A DNA stretch of 60,315 bases from Gammaproteobacteria bacterium (GTDB lineage: Bacteria; Pseudomonadota; Gammaproteobacteria; Steroidobacterales; Foliamicaceae). The DNA lies in the NCBI GenBank assembly GCA_028821145.1, contig JAPPHC010000080.1, positions 1 through 60,315 on the forward strand. The letters run 5' to 3'. Below the pieces are notes generated by a model. That model worked only from the letters and a program-made list of their open reading frames with translations, did not search any database and was not told where the DNA came from. Position numbers and translations under genes: made by a program. Within the stretch, counting starts at the first letter, position 1, and each line of letters starts with the position of its first letter. Positions 8,330 through 17,179 of this stretch are shown piece by piece.

Positions 8330-8956
8330 ATGAGCCGCGGACGATTCGTAGTTCTGGAAGGGATAGAAGGAGCGGGTAAATCCACTCATGCCGCGTTTCT
8401 GGCCGGCTGGCTCGAGCAGCGGGGCATCGCCGTGGTTGCGGCCCGGGAGCCGGGCGGGACCGCGCTTGGAGAGCGGCTAAGAGAGATACTGCTGGATCCC
8501 GAATTGACCGGCATGGCGCCGCTGGCGGAGTTGCTGCTGATGTTCGCGGCACGCAGCGCGTCCCTGAAGGAAGTCATTCTTCCTGCGCTCGACGAGGGTT
8601 CGTGGGTGATCTGCGACCGCTTCGTGGACTCGAGTTACGCCTATCAATCGTACGGCCGCGGCGTTTCGCTGGAGTACGTGGAGGCGCTTGAAAAGCAGGT
8701 CCTGGACGGCCTGCGCCCCGATCTCACCATTCTTCTCGATACTCCGGTCCGCCTCGGACTCTCGCGCAAGGCCGATCCGCAGGGGCGCGACCGGTTCGAA
8801 CGCGAGAGCCGCGAGTTCTTCGAGCGGGTGCGCGCCGGGTATCTTGAGCGGGCCGCGCTGGGAGGCGATGGCTACCGGATTGTCGATGGGTCGAAATCGC
8901 TGGAGGAAGTGCAAACGGACCTGACCGACGCGATTCGCCGGCTGGCGGGTCTCTAG
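8330..8956 (+). CDS. tmk: Thymidylate kinase
   Basis: Product of 208 residues that phosphorylates dTMP to dTDP in dTTP synthesis. The P-loop 'LEGIEGAGKST' (about 9-19), the 'REPGGT' motif and 'CDRFVDSSYAYQSYGRG' (DRY/F motif and substrate loop) are clear. The lid region contains 'LSRKADPQGRDRFERE', as in E. coli-type enzymes. Length is normal. It precedes holB by four bases in the conserved mltG-tmk-holB-pilZ order. Confidence 0.96.
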   Translation: MSRGRFVVLEGIEGAGKSTHAAFLAGWLEQRGIAVVAAREPGGTALGERLREILLDPELTGMAPLAELLLMFAARSASLKEVILPALDEGSWVICDRFVDSSYAYQSYGRGVSLEYVEALEKQVLDGLRPDLTILLDTPVRLGLSRKADPQGRDRFERESREFFERVRAGYLERAALGGDGYRIVDGSKSLEEVQTDLTDAIRRLAGL

Positions 8957-8960
8957 TGCC

Positions 8961-9920
8961 GTGAACCGGACGGAGCTTCCCTGGCTGGAGCCTCTCGAGG
9001 CCGAACTCGCGGCGCAGATCGGTTCTGGCCAACTTGCTCATGCCCTGCTGGTGCACGGCCAGCGCGGCACCGGGAAACGGCGCCTTGCCGCATGGCTGGC
9101 GCAGGAGTTGCTGGGGTCCGACCGTCCCGTATGGCCGGCGGAATCCGCCCCGGAGACCACCCTGCACGCGAATCTTCACCCGGCCGCGCCGGAGGCCGGC
9201 AAGTTGCTCTCGGTAGAACGTATCCGGGAGCTGATCGATTTCATGCTGCTGAGCACCTACGGCACGGGCGCGCGCCTCGCCGCGATCTGCCCGGCCGAGT
9301 CGATGACGCGTTCGGCCGCCAACAGCCTGCTCAAGATCCTCGAGGAACCGCGGCCGAACAGCTACATCCTCCTGGTCGCGGACGATCCGGCGCAATTGCC
9401 GGCCACGATCATCAGCCGCTGCCGCCTGCTGCGTTCTCCAGCCGTAACCCGGGACGCGGCGCTTGCCTGGCTGGCGCAGCAGGAACCGGACGCGAACTGG
9501 GACAACGCCTTGCGTCTGGCCGGAGGCGGACCGCTCGCCGCGCGGCAGATTCACGCCGACGGCCTCGACCAACGCGCCAGGACGATGAGCGGCCAGCTGG
9601 CCGGGCTGGAACGGCGGGCGTCCACGCCGCTGGAAGTGGCGCGCAGCTGGAAGGACCTGCCGATGCGATTCTGCTGCGATTTCCTGTTCCGTTGCGCGTT
9701 TCGCCGGATCAGCGACTGGACCGCAAACGAAAATAATGCCTACAAGCAGAGATTTTCGGTATTGTCCGCGGATTTGCAGGAGGCAATGATCCGGTACGGT
9801 TTCGTTCACCTGGACAACGTCATGGATTGCCGCCGCATCGAACGCTTCACGCCGAACGCGGAACTGGCCGTAACGGTGCTGCTGAAGGACTGGTACGGGG
9901 GCTTCGCCACGCAACGATGA
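8961..9920 (+). CDS. holB: DNA polymerase III subunit delta' (HolB)
   Basis: Product of 319 residues from GTG 8961. The N-terminal AAA+ fold has a degenerate P-loop ('HGQRGTGKRRLAAWLAQ'), and 'SANSLLKILEEPRPNSYILLV' (sensor I region) plus 'TIISRCRLL' (SRC motif) identify delta'. A four-cysteine zinc site is not obvious, so metal binding appears reduced. HolB is part of the clamp loader that opens the beta ring. The stop overlaps the pilZ ATG by four bases. Confidence 0.92.
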   Translation: MNRTELPWLEPLEAELAAQIGSGQLAHALLVHGQRGTGKRRLAAWLAQELLGSDRPVWPAESAPETTLHANLHPAAPEAGKLLSVERIRELIDFMLLSTYGTGARLAAICPAESMTRSAANSLLKILEEPRPNSYILLVADDPAQLPATIISRCRLLRSPAVTRDAALAWLAQQEPDANWDNALRLAGGGPLAARQIHADGLDQRARTMSGQLAGLERRASTPLEVARSWKDLPMRFCCDFLFRCAFRRISDWTANENNAYKQRFSVLSADLQEAMIRYGFVHLDNVMDCRRIERFTPNAELAVTVLLKDWYGGFATQR

Positions 9921-10252
9921 GCGTCCCGGGCTTCTACTCGCTGGTGCTGGAGGACGCCGATTCGCTTGCCGCGGCCTGGCTGCCGTTCCTTGAGCCGGGC
10001 GGACTGTTCGTTGCGACCCGCCGGGATCACTTCCTGGGAGAAGAGGTCGTGCTCCTGCTGCAGCTACCCGACGGCGAGAAGCACAGCCTCGCCGGCAGCA
10101 TCGCGTGGATCGGCGCGGACGATCTTTCCGGGCGGCGGCCGGGCGCGGGCGTGGCCCTGGATGGCGAAGAAGGGCAGGCGCTGGCGGAAACGATCAGACG
10201 TATCGTGGGCGACGGGCCTACTCCCGCCGACGCGCTCCTGACCCGCTGCTGA
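9917..10252 (+). CDS. pilZ: PilZ-domain protein of the type IV pilus kind
   Basis: Product of 111 residues from the ATG that overlaps the holB stop; the longer open frame upstream lies within holB. 'LFVATRRDHFLGEEVVLLLQLPDGEKHSLAGSIAWIG' and 'GAGVAL' follow the strand pattern of the PilZ protein encoded after holB in many gammaproteobacteria. The RxxxR and (D/N)xSxxG c-di-GMP-binding residues are absent, as in canonical pilus-assembly PilZ. It converges with the glycosyltransferase gene (11-nt gap). Confidence 0.85.
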   Translation: MSVPGFYSLVLEDADSLAAAWLPFLEPGGLFVATRRDHFLGEEVVLLLQLPDGEKHSLAGSIAWIGADDLSGRRPGAGVALDGEEGQALAETIRRIVGDGPTPADALLTRC

Positions 10253-10263
10253 AACGCGCTGGT

Positions 10264-12003
10264 TCAGCGCCAGCCGGAGAAACGCACTACGCGCTGCGGC
10301 TCGCTCTGGACGCGGCATTCGGGGCGCAGCTTGTCGGCGCCAAGCAGGTACCAGTAGCGGCGGTGGGCGTAGCCCAGGCGGATCCCGGAATCGCCGGTGA
10401 AACACCAGTTCCGATACTCTTCCGGCGCCAGCAGCATCCTGTCGGGAGCTTCGCCAAGCCAGGCCGAAGCATCCAGGATTTCCTGGCGCCGGTCGGGGCG
10501 CCGGCGCCCGAAGTGGGTGACCGGACGATCCACGTGCAGCATCTGCTGGGCCCGCCAGTCGGCCAGGCCCAGTTCCGTGTTCTCGGGAAGTGCTCGAAGA
10601 GCCGCGGCCGTTATCGTCTTGCCGGAACGCCCCTCGTTGAGCAGCGAGAACGAGCCCCAGCCCAGCAGCATCCAGAACAGGACGATGATGCATCCCGTGA
10701 CCGCGGGCGCCCTGCGGCTGCCGGCGGACAAAAGGCCCGCCAGGCCCGCCGCGCTGGCCACGATCACGAGCGGCACGACCACGGGATGCACCGAGTTGAT
10801 CTCCAGAAGCAGCGCGAGCCGTCCCGGATTCAGAAGGTTGAACCAGAAGGGCGAACCGTCCGAAAGGGACGTGACCGCGGGCTCGTCGGCCGGCGTCACG
10901 CCGTACACGCTCAGCATGGAAAAGAGCAGAGCCAGCAGCACGGCCATCATTCCGATCCATAGCGTGAGGCGGCAGTTCCCGCGCTGCAGGGCGCCGGCCA
11001 GATGCGGTCCGCAGGCAAGCGCCAGCGCCGGAATGACGGGCAGAAAATCGGCCGCCCGCTTCGCCTGGCTGACGGATATGAGGAGCAAAACTGCGGCTGC
11101 CCAGACGATGAAGCAGAGCAGGGCAGGGTCGCGCGCGCGCAGGCCGTCCCCCCAGCCGTAGCGGACCCAGGGAAGCGTCAGCACAAGGGGGAAGCAGGCC
11201 CAGGGGGCGACCTGCAGTACGTAGTACCAGAACGGGTAGAGGTCGCTCCAGGATGCGGGACCGCGGCCGAGAGGCCAGGCTTCCGGCAAGGCCAGCCTGT
11301 ATACGGCCACGGCCTCGCTGTCGGAACCCCAGAGCAGGCCCAGCCAGGCCGCGGGTATCGCCACAAGCACCGCAAGACCCGCCAGCCACCTGAGGTTCCA
11401 TCGGGCCGGCCTCAGCAGCCAGCCGCGGCGCGCCGCCCAGAGCCACGGCGCCAGCAGCAAAAGCGGCAGCAAGCCGGAAATATCGATCAGCAAACCCAGC
11501 GCGCAAGCCAGGCAGCCGAGAACGAAATGTCCCCAGGCGGGCCCCAGCAACAGGTGGAGGGACAGCCCGTAGAGCCCGGACACGACGAAGAAGCACATCA
11601 CGATGTCGCCACCGGCGCCGTGGGCCTGCAATGCGAACTGCACGCAGCCCAGCATCGCGACCCCGGCCCAGAAACCGGCGGCATCGTCCCAGAGCCGGCG
11701 GGCCAGGTCGCAGGTCAACCACAGCATGCCGATGCCGGCCAGCAGCGAAGGTAGGAGGAATCCGATCCTCATGCCGAACAGCCACTGAAAAACCGCCAGT
11801 ATCCAAAGGTATAGCGGCCCTTCCTTGACGAACAATTCACCCGCGAGTGTGGGCGCCAACCAATCGCCGGAACTGAGCATTTCCGCGGCGGCCAGCGCGT
11901 TTTCCGGCTCGTTGGGCGGCCAGGGATCGCGCAGGCCGAAACCAGCGGTAAGGATCAGCAGTGCGGCGCCGAACAGGCTCAGCGTACGGACCCGGTCTCT
12001 CAT
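10264..12003 (-). CDS. ArnT/PMT-like membrane glycosyltransferase
   Basis: Product of 579 residues from ATG 12003; a GTG at 12033 would add ten residues. The N-terminus has the GT-C signature 'GFGLRDPWPPNEPENALAAAEML', with an acidic pair after the first helix, then 'GDWLAPTLAGELFVKEGPLYLW', the conserved loop of ArnT/dolichyl-phosphate-mannose mannosyltransferases. About eleven hydrophobic segments follow, and the C-terminal about 130 residues are soluble. Such enzymes move a sugar from a polyprenyl phosphate carrier to lipid A or protein in the periplasm. The substrate here is unknown; no arn genes flank it. Confidence 0.82.
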   Translation of the reverse strand: MRDRVRTLSLFGAALLILTAGFGLRDPWPPNEPENALAAAEMLSSGDWLAPTLAGELFVKEGPLYLWILAVFQWLFGMRIGFLLPSLLAGIGMLWLTCDLARRLWDDAAGFWAGVAMLGCVQFALQAHGAGGDIVMCFFVVSGLYGLSLHLLLGPAWGHFVLGCLACALGLLIDISGLLPLLLLAPWLWAARRGWLLRPARWNLRWLAGLAVLVAIPAAWLGLLWGSDSEAVAVYRLALPEAWPLGRGPASWSDLYPFWYYVLQVAPWACFPLVLTLPWVRYGWGDGLRARDPALLCFIVWAAAVLLLISVSQAKRAADFLPVIPALALACGPHLAGALQRGNCRLTLWIGMMAVLLALLFSMLSVYGVTPADEPAVTSLSDGSPFWFNLLNPGRLALLLEINSVHPVVVPLVIVASAAGLAGLLSAGSRRAPAVTGCIIVLFWMLLGWGSFSLLNEGRSGKTITAAALRALPENTELGLADWRAQQMLHVDRPVTHFGRRRPDRRQEILDASAWLGEAPDRMLLAPEEYRNWCFTGDSGIRLGYAHRRYWYLLGADKLRPECRVQSEPQRVVRFSGWR

Positions 12004-12034
12004 ATGGCAAGTGTATCGCTCCGCGGGCCACACT

Positions 12035-12040
12035 TATAAT
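12035..12040 (+). promoter_or_regulatory. Candidate -10 box of the ferredoxin-NADP reductase gene
   Basis: TATAAT lies 43 bases before the ATG at 12084 and between divergent genes. The predicted start of transcription is about 12047. No clear -35 is visible. Confidence 0.4.
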
Positions 12041-12083
12041 CCCGTTCGCGACTGCCGGCGCCCGCACCGGCGCCCGGAAGCCT

Positions 12084-13115
12084 ATGACCATACGAACCGA
12101 TGCACTGATAGTTGGCGCGGGTCCCTGCGGGCTGTTCCAGGTGTTTGAACTGGGGTTACTCGGTATCAGCGCACACCTGGTCGATGCCCTGAAGGAGCCC
12201 GGCGGGCAATGCACGGAACTCTATCCGGACAAGCCCATCTATGACATTCCGGCCATACCGGTGCTCAACGCCCAGGACCTGGTGGACGCCCTTCTGAAGC
12301 AGATCGAACCCTTCAATCCGACATTTCACCTGGGCGAGGAGGTGACGGTGGTCCGGCCGCTCGGAGAAGGGGAGGGCTTTCACGTCGAAACCGGAGCCGG
12401 CACGCAATTCCAGGCAAAAACGCTTTTTCTCGCCGGCGGCGTGGGCTCGTTTCAACCCCGCAAGCTGCGCCTGGACGGCGCCGAGACCCTGGAAGGCCGG
12501 CAGCTTCATTACCGGGTAAAGGATTCCTCGCGTTTCCGCGGCAGGCGCCTGCTGATACTCGGCGGCGGCGACTCCGCGCTGGACTGGGCGCTGGAACTGA
12601 GCGGAACCGCCGAATCCGTAACGCTGGCGCACCGGCGCGACGAATACCGCGCGGCGCCCGCATCGGTGGCGCAGTTCAGGGAGCTGGTCGCGCAGGGCAG
12701 GGCGCAACTGTACGAAAAGGCCCGCGCAACACGCCTGCACCTGGACGGGGAAGATCTCTCGGCGGTCACGCTCAGTGTTGAGGACGTTGAAAGAGATCCT
12801 TTGGAAGTTGATGATTTACTGGTATTTTTCGGCCTTGCCCCCAAACTGGGGCCGATCGCCGGATGGGGCCTGGACCTGAACCGCAAGACCGTGAACGTGG
12901 ATCCGGAAAAGTTCCAGACCAACATTCCCGGGATATTCGCCATCGGCGATATCTGCCACTATCCGGGCAAGAAGAAGCTGATCTTAAGCGGTTTTCACGA
13001 AGCCGCGCTGGCGGCATTCGCGGCCAAGGCGATACTCACTCCCGGCAAGAAGGTCCACCTGCAGTACACGACCACCAGCCCCATCATGCACAAGCGCCTG
13101 GGGCTGACCGACTGA
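12084..13115 (+). CDS. Ferredoxin/flavodoxin-NADP+ reductase, thioredoxin-reductase-like type
   Basis: Product of 343 residues from ATG 12084 (ribosome-binding site GGAAG). FAD-binding 'ALIVGAGPCGLFQVFELGLLG' (about 7-27), then 'GGQCTELYPDKPIYDIPA', which is diagnostic for the TrxR-like FNR group (YumC type). NADPH-binding 'LILGGGDSALDWALEL' is at about 155-170, and 'GIFAIGDICHYPGKKKLILSGFHEAALAA' is the second FAD site. It lacks the CxxC of thioredoxin reductase. It transfers electrons between NADPH and ferredoxin or flavodoxin. Standalone gene. Confidence 0.9.
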   Translation: MTIRTDALIVGAGPCGLFQVFELGLLGISAHLVDALKEPGGQCTELYPDKPIYDIPAIPVLNAQDLVDALLKQIEPFNPTFHLGEEVTVVRPLGEGEGFHVETGAGTQFQAKTLFLAGGVGSFQPRKLRLDGAETLEGRQLHYRVKDSSRFRGRRLLILGGGDSALDWALELSGTAESVTLAHRRDEYRAAPASVAQFRELVAQGRAQLYEKARATRLHLDGEDLSAVTLSVEDVERDPLEVDDLLVFFGLAPKLGPIAGWGLDLNRKTVNVDPEKFQTNIPGIFAIGDICHYPGKKKLILSGFHEAALAAFAAKAILTPGKKVHLQYTTTSPIMHKRLGLTD

Positions 13116-13118
13116 CCC

Positions 13119-13167
13119 GGGCGGGAGGACGTCCCGCCCTCCGGGAAGGCGGGACGCCTTCCCACCC
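13119..13167. repeat. REP-like double palindrome (copy 1); also a possible bidirectional terminator
   Basis: Two nested inverted repeats follow the FNR stop: GGCGGGA/TCCCGCC (13120-13138) and the perfect 9-bp stem GGGAAGGCG-GGA-CGCCTTCCC (13143-13163). Related sequence with the same 'GGGAGG-CGTCCCG' and 'GGACGCCTTC' blocks recurs at 32107-32187. The position between two convergent genes and the recurrence fit a REP-type extragenic element. Confidence 0.6.
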
Positions 13168-13182
13168 AGGGTGTTCCCTGGC

Positions 13183-13755
13183 CTAATCGGCCGGCATGGC
13201 CGCCAGGACGGCCTCTTCGAACTGCTCCTCGCTGTGTCCGCCCAGAAGCGTCCGAAATATTGACCCGTCCGGGCCGATCACGTAGTTCGCCGGCATGACC
13301 CCCGGCCAGAAGGGGTCCAGCTCCTCCACCAGCAGATAGTCCTCGAATTCGCCGTTGAGGTAGCTGCGCCATTCGGGAAAGCGGGTCTCGATGAATTCCG
13401 GCACCAGCCACGCGGCGTCCGCCTGGTCGTCCAGCGAGATTGCCACGAGGGCGAAGCGGGACGGATCCAGCTTCTCGCGCAGGTTGATCAGCGCCGGAAT
13501 CTCATGGATGCAGGGGCCGCACCAGGTCGCCCAGAAATTGACCAGCACCACCTTGCCGCTATGGTTTTCCAGCAGGGGCAGCAGATCGTCCGCCCGGACC
13601 CACTCAAGCTCTTGCGCATCGCTGTTTTCCGCCGGGTCCGCTGCATCGTCCGCCGGCCAGGCGGCAGTGGAGGCCATAGCCAGGATCGATGCCGCCGCCG
13701 CGAGAGCGGCCCACCGAGAGGGTGTATGATTTACGGTTGTTCGAATATGTCTCAC
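13183..13755 (-). CDS. TlpA/ResA-family thioredoxin-like protein
   Basis: Product of 190 residues from GTG 13755; the frame stays open to ATG 13833, but that would run 65 bases into the divergent neighbour. A signal peptide ('RWAALAAAASILAMASTAAWPA') directs export. The thioredoxin fold has the redox motif W-C-G-P-C in 'LVNFWATWCGPCIHEIPALINL', and the cis-proline region 'VMPANYVIGPDGSIFRTLLGG'. Family members reduce periplasmic disulfides, for example in cytochrome c or copper-enzyme maturation. It is divergent from the BNR-repeat exported protein, which has a cysteine-rich motif and might be a client (inference). Confidence 0.85.
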   Translation of the reverse strand: MRHIRTTVNHTPSRWAALAAAASILAMASTAAWPADDAADPAENSDAQELEWVRADDLLPLLENHSGKVVLVNFWATWCGPCIHEIPALINLREKLDPSRFALVAISLDDQADAAWLVPEFIETRFPEWRSYLNGEFEDYLLVEELDPFWPGVMPANYVIGPDGSIFRTLLGGHSEEQFEEAVLAAMPAD

Positions 13756-13768
13756 TGGAGCTAGCCGT

Positions 13769-15157
13769 ATGTTGAAAAAAGCATACTTTAGCGCATTGGC
13801 GCTGTTGGCCGCGTTTGTGTTCCTGCCGTCCACTGCCTGGACGCAAGCCGAGATTCTCTACCAGAACGAGCTGGGGTTGCAGGACAGGGCGGCGTTCAGC
13901 CCCGAGGTCGCGGTATCCAGCGGCGGCGAAGTGTACGTCGTGTTTCTGGACCGGCCCGACCCGACCGCGCCGCCTCCGAAGCGCAAACACGGCGAGCACA
14001 GCCATCGTTCCTCGGTGGACTTGTGGATAGCACGTTCCGACGACGGCGGGTCCAGCTTTCAGGCCCCGTCCATGGTCAATCACGAGCATGGAGTGATCTG
14101 GGGCTTCCAGGTCAGCAAGCCGCGGGTCAGCATCGACGATCACGGCACCGTGCACATTTTCTATCCGGGCAACGCGCAGTCCAGCCAGACACGGCTGGAC
14201 GTCATCGCCTCGCAATACACGCGTTCGCTGGACAAGGGCGCCACGTTCTCCGAGCCCGTCATGCTGAATTCGCACGTCAAGAAGGACGGGCGGGGGCTGC
14301 TGGGCGAAGAGCTGGGGGCGGCGCACGCCTTCGGCACCATGGGGGTGGCGCCCGACGGCACCGTTCACACGTTCTGGCTCGACACCCGTTACATGGGTGG
14401 TCCCAGCATGGGGGCCACGCTGTTCACGGCTTCATCGAAAGACGGCGGAGCGACATTCGGCACCGAGATCGAATTCGCCCGCGACGTGGTCTGCCCCTGC
14501 TGCCAGCTGGTAGCGGACTTCGTGGGCGACGAGGCAGTGCTGGTGTCGTACCGGCACGTGTTCGACGACGGCTCCCGCGACAGCGTGGTGCTGCGTTCCA
14601 CGGATGACGGGCAAACCTGGCCCGAACTGGCCCGGTTGCCGATCGATCCCTGGTATATCGGCGGTTGCCCGCTCAAGCCCACCGACATGGCCGTGAACGA
14701 GAACTACGTCTATTCCGTGTCGTTCTCGGCCGGCCCCGAGCAACAGGGCGTCTGGTTCAGCCGCTCGCGGAACGGCGCTCTTGCGTTCGAGGAAGCCATG
14801 CACCTGCATCCGGCCTCCAAGTACAGCGACGCGCCGGTCATCACCGTGACGCCCAGCGGGGTAGTGCGGGTTGTCTGGCATTCCCGCGAGGGACGCAAGA
14901 GCCCCTACCGGCTGTATATGTCGGAGTCCTACGATCACGGCGAAACCTTTACGGCCCCCTGGGAGTTGCCCACGCCTGAAGGCCAGTCGCGCTTCCCGGT
15001 CATGGCCACGGACGCCGACGGGAATTCGCACGTGGCCTGGGAGCAGCAGGTGAAGATCGGCGAAATCGTGACGACCGAAGTGCACGTCATGGGCATCGCG
15101 GCGCCCAGCACGGGCCCCACAACGGTCATCGCCAGCCTCAAACAGCCCGTCGACTAG
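13769..15157 (+). CDS. Exported BNR-repeat (sialidase-fold) protein with a CPCC motif
   Basis: Product of 462 residues with a signal peptide ('MLKKAYFSALALLAAFVFLPSTAWTQA'). Several Asp-box/BNR repeats are visible: 'ARSDDGGSSF', 'SLDKGATF', 'SSKDGGATF', 'RSTDDGQTW' and 'ESYDHGETF', which predict a six-bladed propeller. The sialidase RIP motif and arginine triad are not evident, so sialidase activity should not be assumed. Unusual are 'VVCPCCQLVADF' (about 241-252) and 'IGGCPLKPTDMA', which place four cysteines near one another. Function unknown. Confidence 0.75.
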   Translation: MLKKAYFSALALLAAFVFLPSTAWTQAEILYQNELGLQDRAAFSPEVAVSSGGEVYVVFLDRPDPTAPPPKRKHGEHSHRSSVDLWIARSDDGGSSFQAPSMVNHEHGVIWGFQVSKPRVSIDDHGTVHIFYPGNAQSSQTRLDVIASQYTRSLDKGATFSEPVMLNSHVKKDGRGLLGEELGAAHAFGTMGVAPDGTVHTFWLDTRYMGGPSMGATLFTASSKDGGATFGTEIEFARDVVCPCCQLVADFVGDEAVLVSYRHVFDDGSRDSVVLRSTDDGQTWPELARLPIDPWYIGGCPLKPTDMAVNENYVYSVSFSAGPEQQGVWFSRSRNGALAFEEAMHLHPASKYSDAPVITVTPSGVVRVVWHSREGRKSPYRLYMSESYDHGETFTAPWELPTPEGQSRFPVMATDADGNSHVAWEQQVKIGEIVTTEVHVMGIAAPSTGPTTVIASLKQPVD

Positions 15158-15162
15158 GAAGC

Positions 15163-15178
15163 AGCCGCCTTCGCGGCT
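15163..15178. terminator. Hairpin after the BNR-repeat gene
   Basis: AGCCGC-CTTC-GCGGCT is a perfect 6-bp stem with a stable tetraloop, six bases after the stop codon. It lacks a T-tract, so termination may be partial. Confidence 0.4.
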
Positions 15179-15242
15179 GTGCCGGCGATCCCCGCCGCGC
15201 CCCGATCGCAGGGGCGTGGGTTTGTGATGCGTTGACGGTTGC

Positions 15243-15908
15243 CTAGAACGGTTTGGCGAGGCCGAGGAAAGCCAGCACCAGGGACGTGCCCCAGAAGAGA
15301 TAGACCACCTTCTTCGACCGCCCGAGCATTGTGGTGAAGATGGCCTCCACCTCGGGCGTCGAGCCTTCGTCGGCCAGTCGCCGGAATCCCGTCCCGATGT
15401 CGGCGACGTAGGACCTGAGCCACAGGCCGAGATATACCAGCACGCCGAACAGCATCACCTTCAGCCCCAGCCAGTTGCTGCCGAAACCGACGTCCATCAC
15501 CAGCGATACGGCGCCGGCCAGCACGAGAACGGGCGCGACGACCCACCGGATGCGGTTGTCGATGATGCGAAAAGTGCTGCCGGCGGAAGGGCCCTTGTTC
15601 AGGTAAACCGCCCACGACAGCACCAGCCAGGCCAGAAATACGAGCCAGGTGATCCAGAGCCAGGTTCCCGTGACCGGGCTGAGCCCCAGACTGTCCGCCA
15701 GCGTAAGGCCCACCGGAAACATGAAAATCAGGCACGACCGCGGCAGCAGGTCGATCCAGAGCATGGCGGTAAGAAAGCGCCGCCGTTCCTCGATCGGAAG
15801 TTCCGCCTTGCAGATGTAGTGGGTGGTGACGTAGACGCCCCAGTCCGGCCCCAGCCAATAGACGAACAGCACCAGGTGCCCGTAAAGGACGAAAGTGTGG
15901 AAGTCCAT
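15243..15908 (-). CDS. Multi-pass inner-membrane protein, CopD-like
   Basis: Product of 221 residues with about five membrane segments (roughly 5-25, 48-70, 78-100, 120-145 and 195-215). 'FVLYGHLVLFVYWLGPDWGVY' has a His and a Trp-Leu-Gly pattern reminiscent of CopD/DUF2269-like membrane proteins, which may bind heme or copper. No enzyme motif is visible. It lies alone between the BNR gene (convergent) and the CFA synthase gene, with an AT-rich leader (about 15909-15955). Confidence 0.55.
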   Translation of the reverse strand: MDFHTFVLYGHLVLFVYWLGPDWGVYVTTHYICKAELPIEERRRFLTAMLWIDLLPRSCLIFMFPVGLTLADSLGLSPVTGTWLWITWLVFLAWLVLSWAVYLNKGPSAGSTFRIIDNRIRWVVAPVLVLAGAVSLVMDVGFGSNWLGLKVMLFGVLVYLGLWLRSYVADIGTGFRRLADEGSTPEVEAIFTTMLGRSKKVVYLFWGTSLVLAFLGLAKPF

Positions 15909-15955
15909 ATCTTACCTCTAACTTTACATAATATACATTATGCCCATTTGATAGA

Positions 15956-17179
15956 TCATCGCGCCAACGGTTTGGCGAAGAGCATTTGAGCGTCCCCTAT
16001 CGTTCTCTCCGCAAACCCCGCCTCGCAGTACCGGAAGTAGAACTCGTACATGCGCAGGAATTCACCGGAGTACCCGAGCTCCCTCGCCGCGTCCCAGTTC
16101 CGGCGCAGCGCCTTCGCCCACAGCCGCAGCGTGCGCACATAGTGGCTTCCGATATCTTCCATGCGCACCAGCCGGAAGTCTGTCCGCCGGCGCACCGCGC
16201 CCATGATTGCCTCGACCGACGGCAGAAAGCCGCCCGGAAAGATGTAGCGCTTGATGAAATCCACCCGCTTGACCGTGGCCCGGTAGGCCTGGTCGGGAAT
16301 CGTGATGGCCTGAAGCGCCATCAGACCGTCCGGCGCCAGGAGTTCGCTGCAGCGCTTGAAGAACAGGTTCAGGTACTGGGCGCCCACCGCTTCGATCATT
16401 TCAATGGAGATGAGCCGATCAAACCGGCCACCGGTGTCCCGGTAGTCCTGCATCCGGATCTCCACCAGATCTTCAAGCCCCGCCGCCTTGACCCGCTGCA
16501 CGGCCTCCGCGTGCTGCCGCTCGGAAATCGTGATGCTTACCACTCTGCAGCCGTAATTCCGCGCCATGTGGATGGCGCAGGCGCCCCAGCCGCTGCCGAT
16601 TTCGAGAACGCGCAGGCCGGGTTTCAATTGCAGCATTTCGCACAAGCGGTCCAGCTTAACGATCGAAGCTTCCTCCAGGCTGGCGTCCTCCGACGGGAAA
16701 TACGCACAGGAATACAGCATGGTGGGATCGAGGAACAACTGAAAGAAGTCGTTACCGACGTCGTAATGCGCGGAAATGTTTCGCCGGGAACCGGAGCGGG
16801 TATTGCGGCGCATCGCGTGCCCTATCCAGCGCGGAATCGCGCCCAGTGCCGGCAGCCTGCCACCCAGGTCCGCAAGAACGTCCTGGTCGCGCAGCATCAG
16901 CCTGAACAAGCCGGCCAGGTCGGGCGAGCGCCACTGGCCGCCCATGAACGATTCCGCCGCTCCCAGCGCGCCGTCCCTGGCGATCGTCCGCCAGCAGCCG
17001 CTGTCCAGCACTTCGAAAGTGGCCAGGGGAAGATCGCCTGAATTGCCCTGCCCGCCGAGGATCCGCTTCTGACCCGCCTCCAGTATTTCGAGCCGGCCAT
17101 TTTCAAGCCCGGCCAGGCGCTTTTGCACCGGCCTCCGCCACATCGAGGCGGGCAGATCGGCCTTTTCCTGCGCGTTCAC
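15956..17179 (-). CDS. cfa: Cyclopropane-fatty-acyl-phospholipid synthase
   Basis: Product of 407 residues. The start is placed at GTG 17179, which overlaps the stop of the upstream DUF1365 gene in a GTGA junction. The SAM-binding motif 'LRVLEIGSGWGACAIHMA' (about 180-197) and family blocks 'YDVGNDFFQLFLDPTMLYSCAYF', 'ISIEMIEAVGAQYL' and 'FIKRYIFPGGFLPS' are clear. It adds a methylene bridge to unsaturated acyl chains of membrane phospholipids. The DUF1365 and FAD-oxidoreductase partners upstream form a common proteobacterial lipid cluster. Confidence 0.93.
   Translation of the reverse strand: MNAQEKADLPASMWRRPVQKRLAGLENGRLEILEAGQKRILGGQGNSGDLPLATFEVLDSGCWRTIARDGALGAAESFMGGQWRSPDLAGLFRLMLRDQDVLADLGGRLPALGAIPRWIGHAMRRNTRSGSRRNISAHYDVGNDFFQLFLDPTMLYSCAYFPSEDASLEEASIVKLDRLCEMLQLKPGLRVLEIGSGWGACAIHMARNYGCRVVSITISERQHAEAVQRVKAAGLEDLVEIRMQDYRDTGGRFDRLISIEMIEAVGAQYLNLFFKRCSELLAPDGLMALQAITIPDQAYRATVKRVDFIKRYIFPGGFLPSVEAIMGAVRRRTDFRLVRMEDIGSHYVRTLRLWAKALRRNWDAARELGYSGEFLRMYEFYFRYCEAGFAERTIGDAQMLFAKPLAR

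Noticed and set aside
10064-11806. 580-codon minus-strand open frame
   Set aside because: Overlaps the glycosyltransferase gene in another frame and extends into the antisense strand of pilZ; no family signature.
13769-15157. Sialidase activity
   Set aside because: Asp-box repeats are present, but the RIP motif and arginine triad are not seen, so only the propeller fold is supported.
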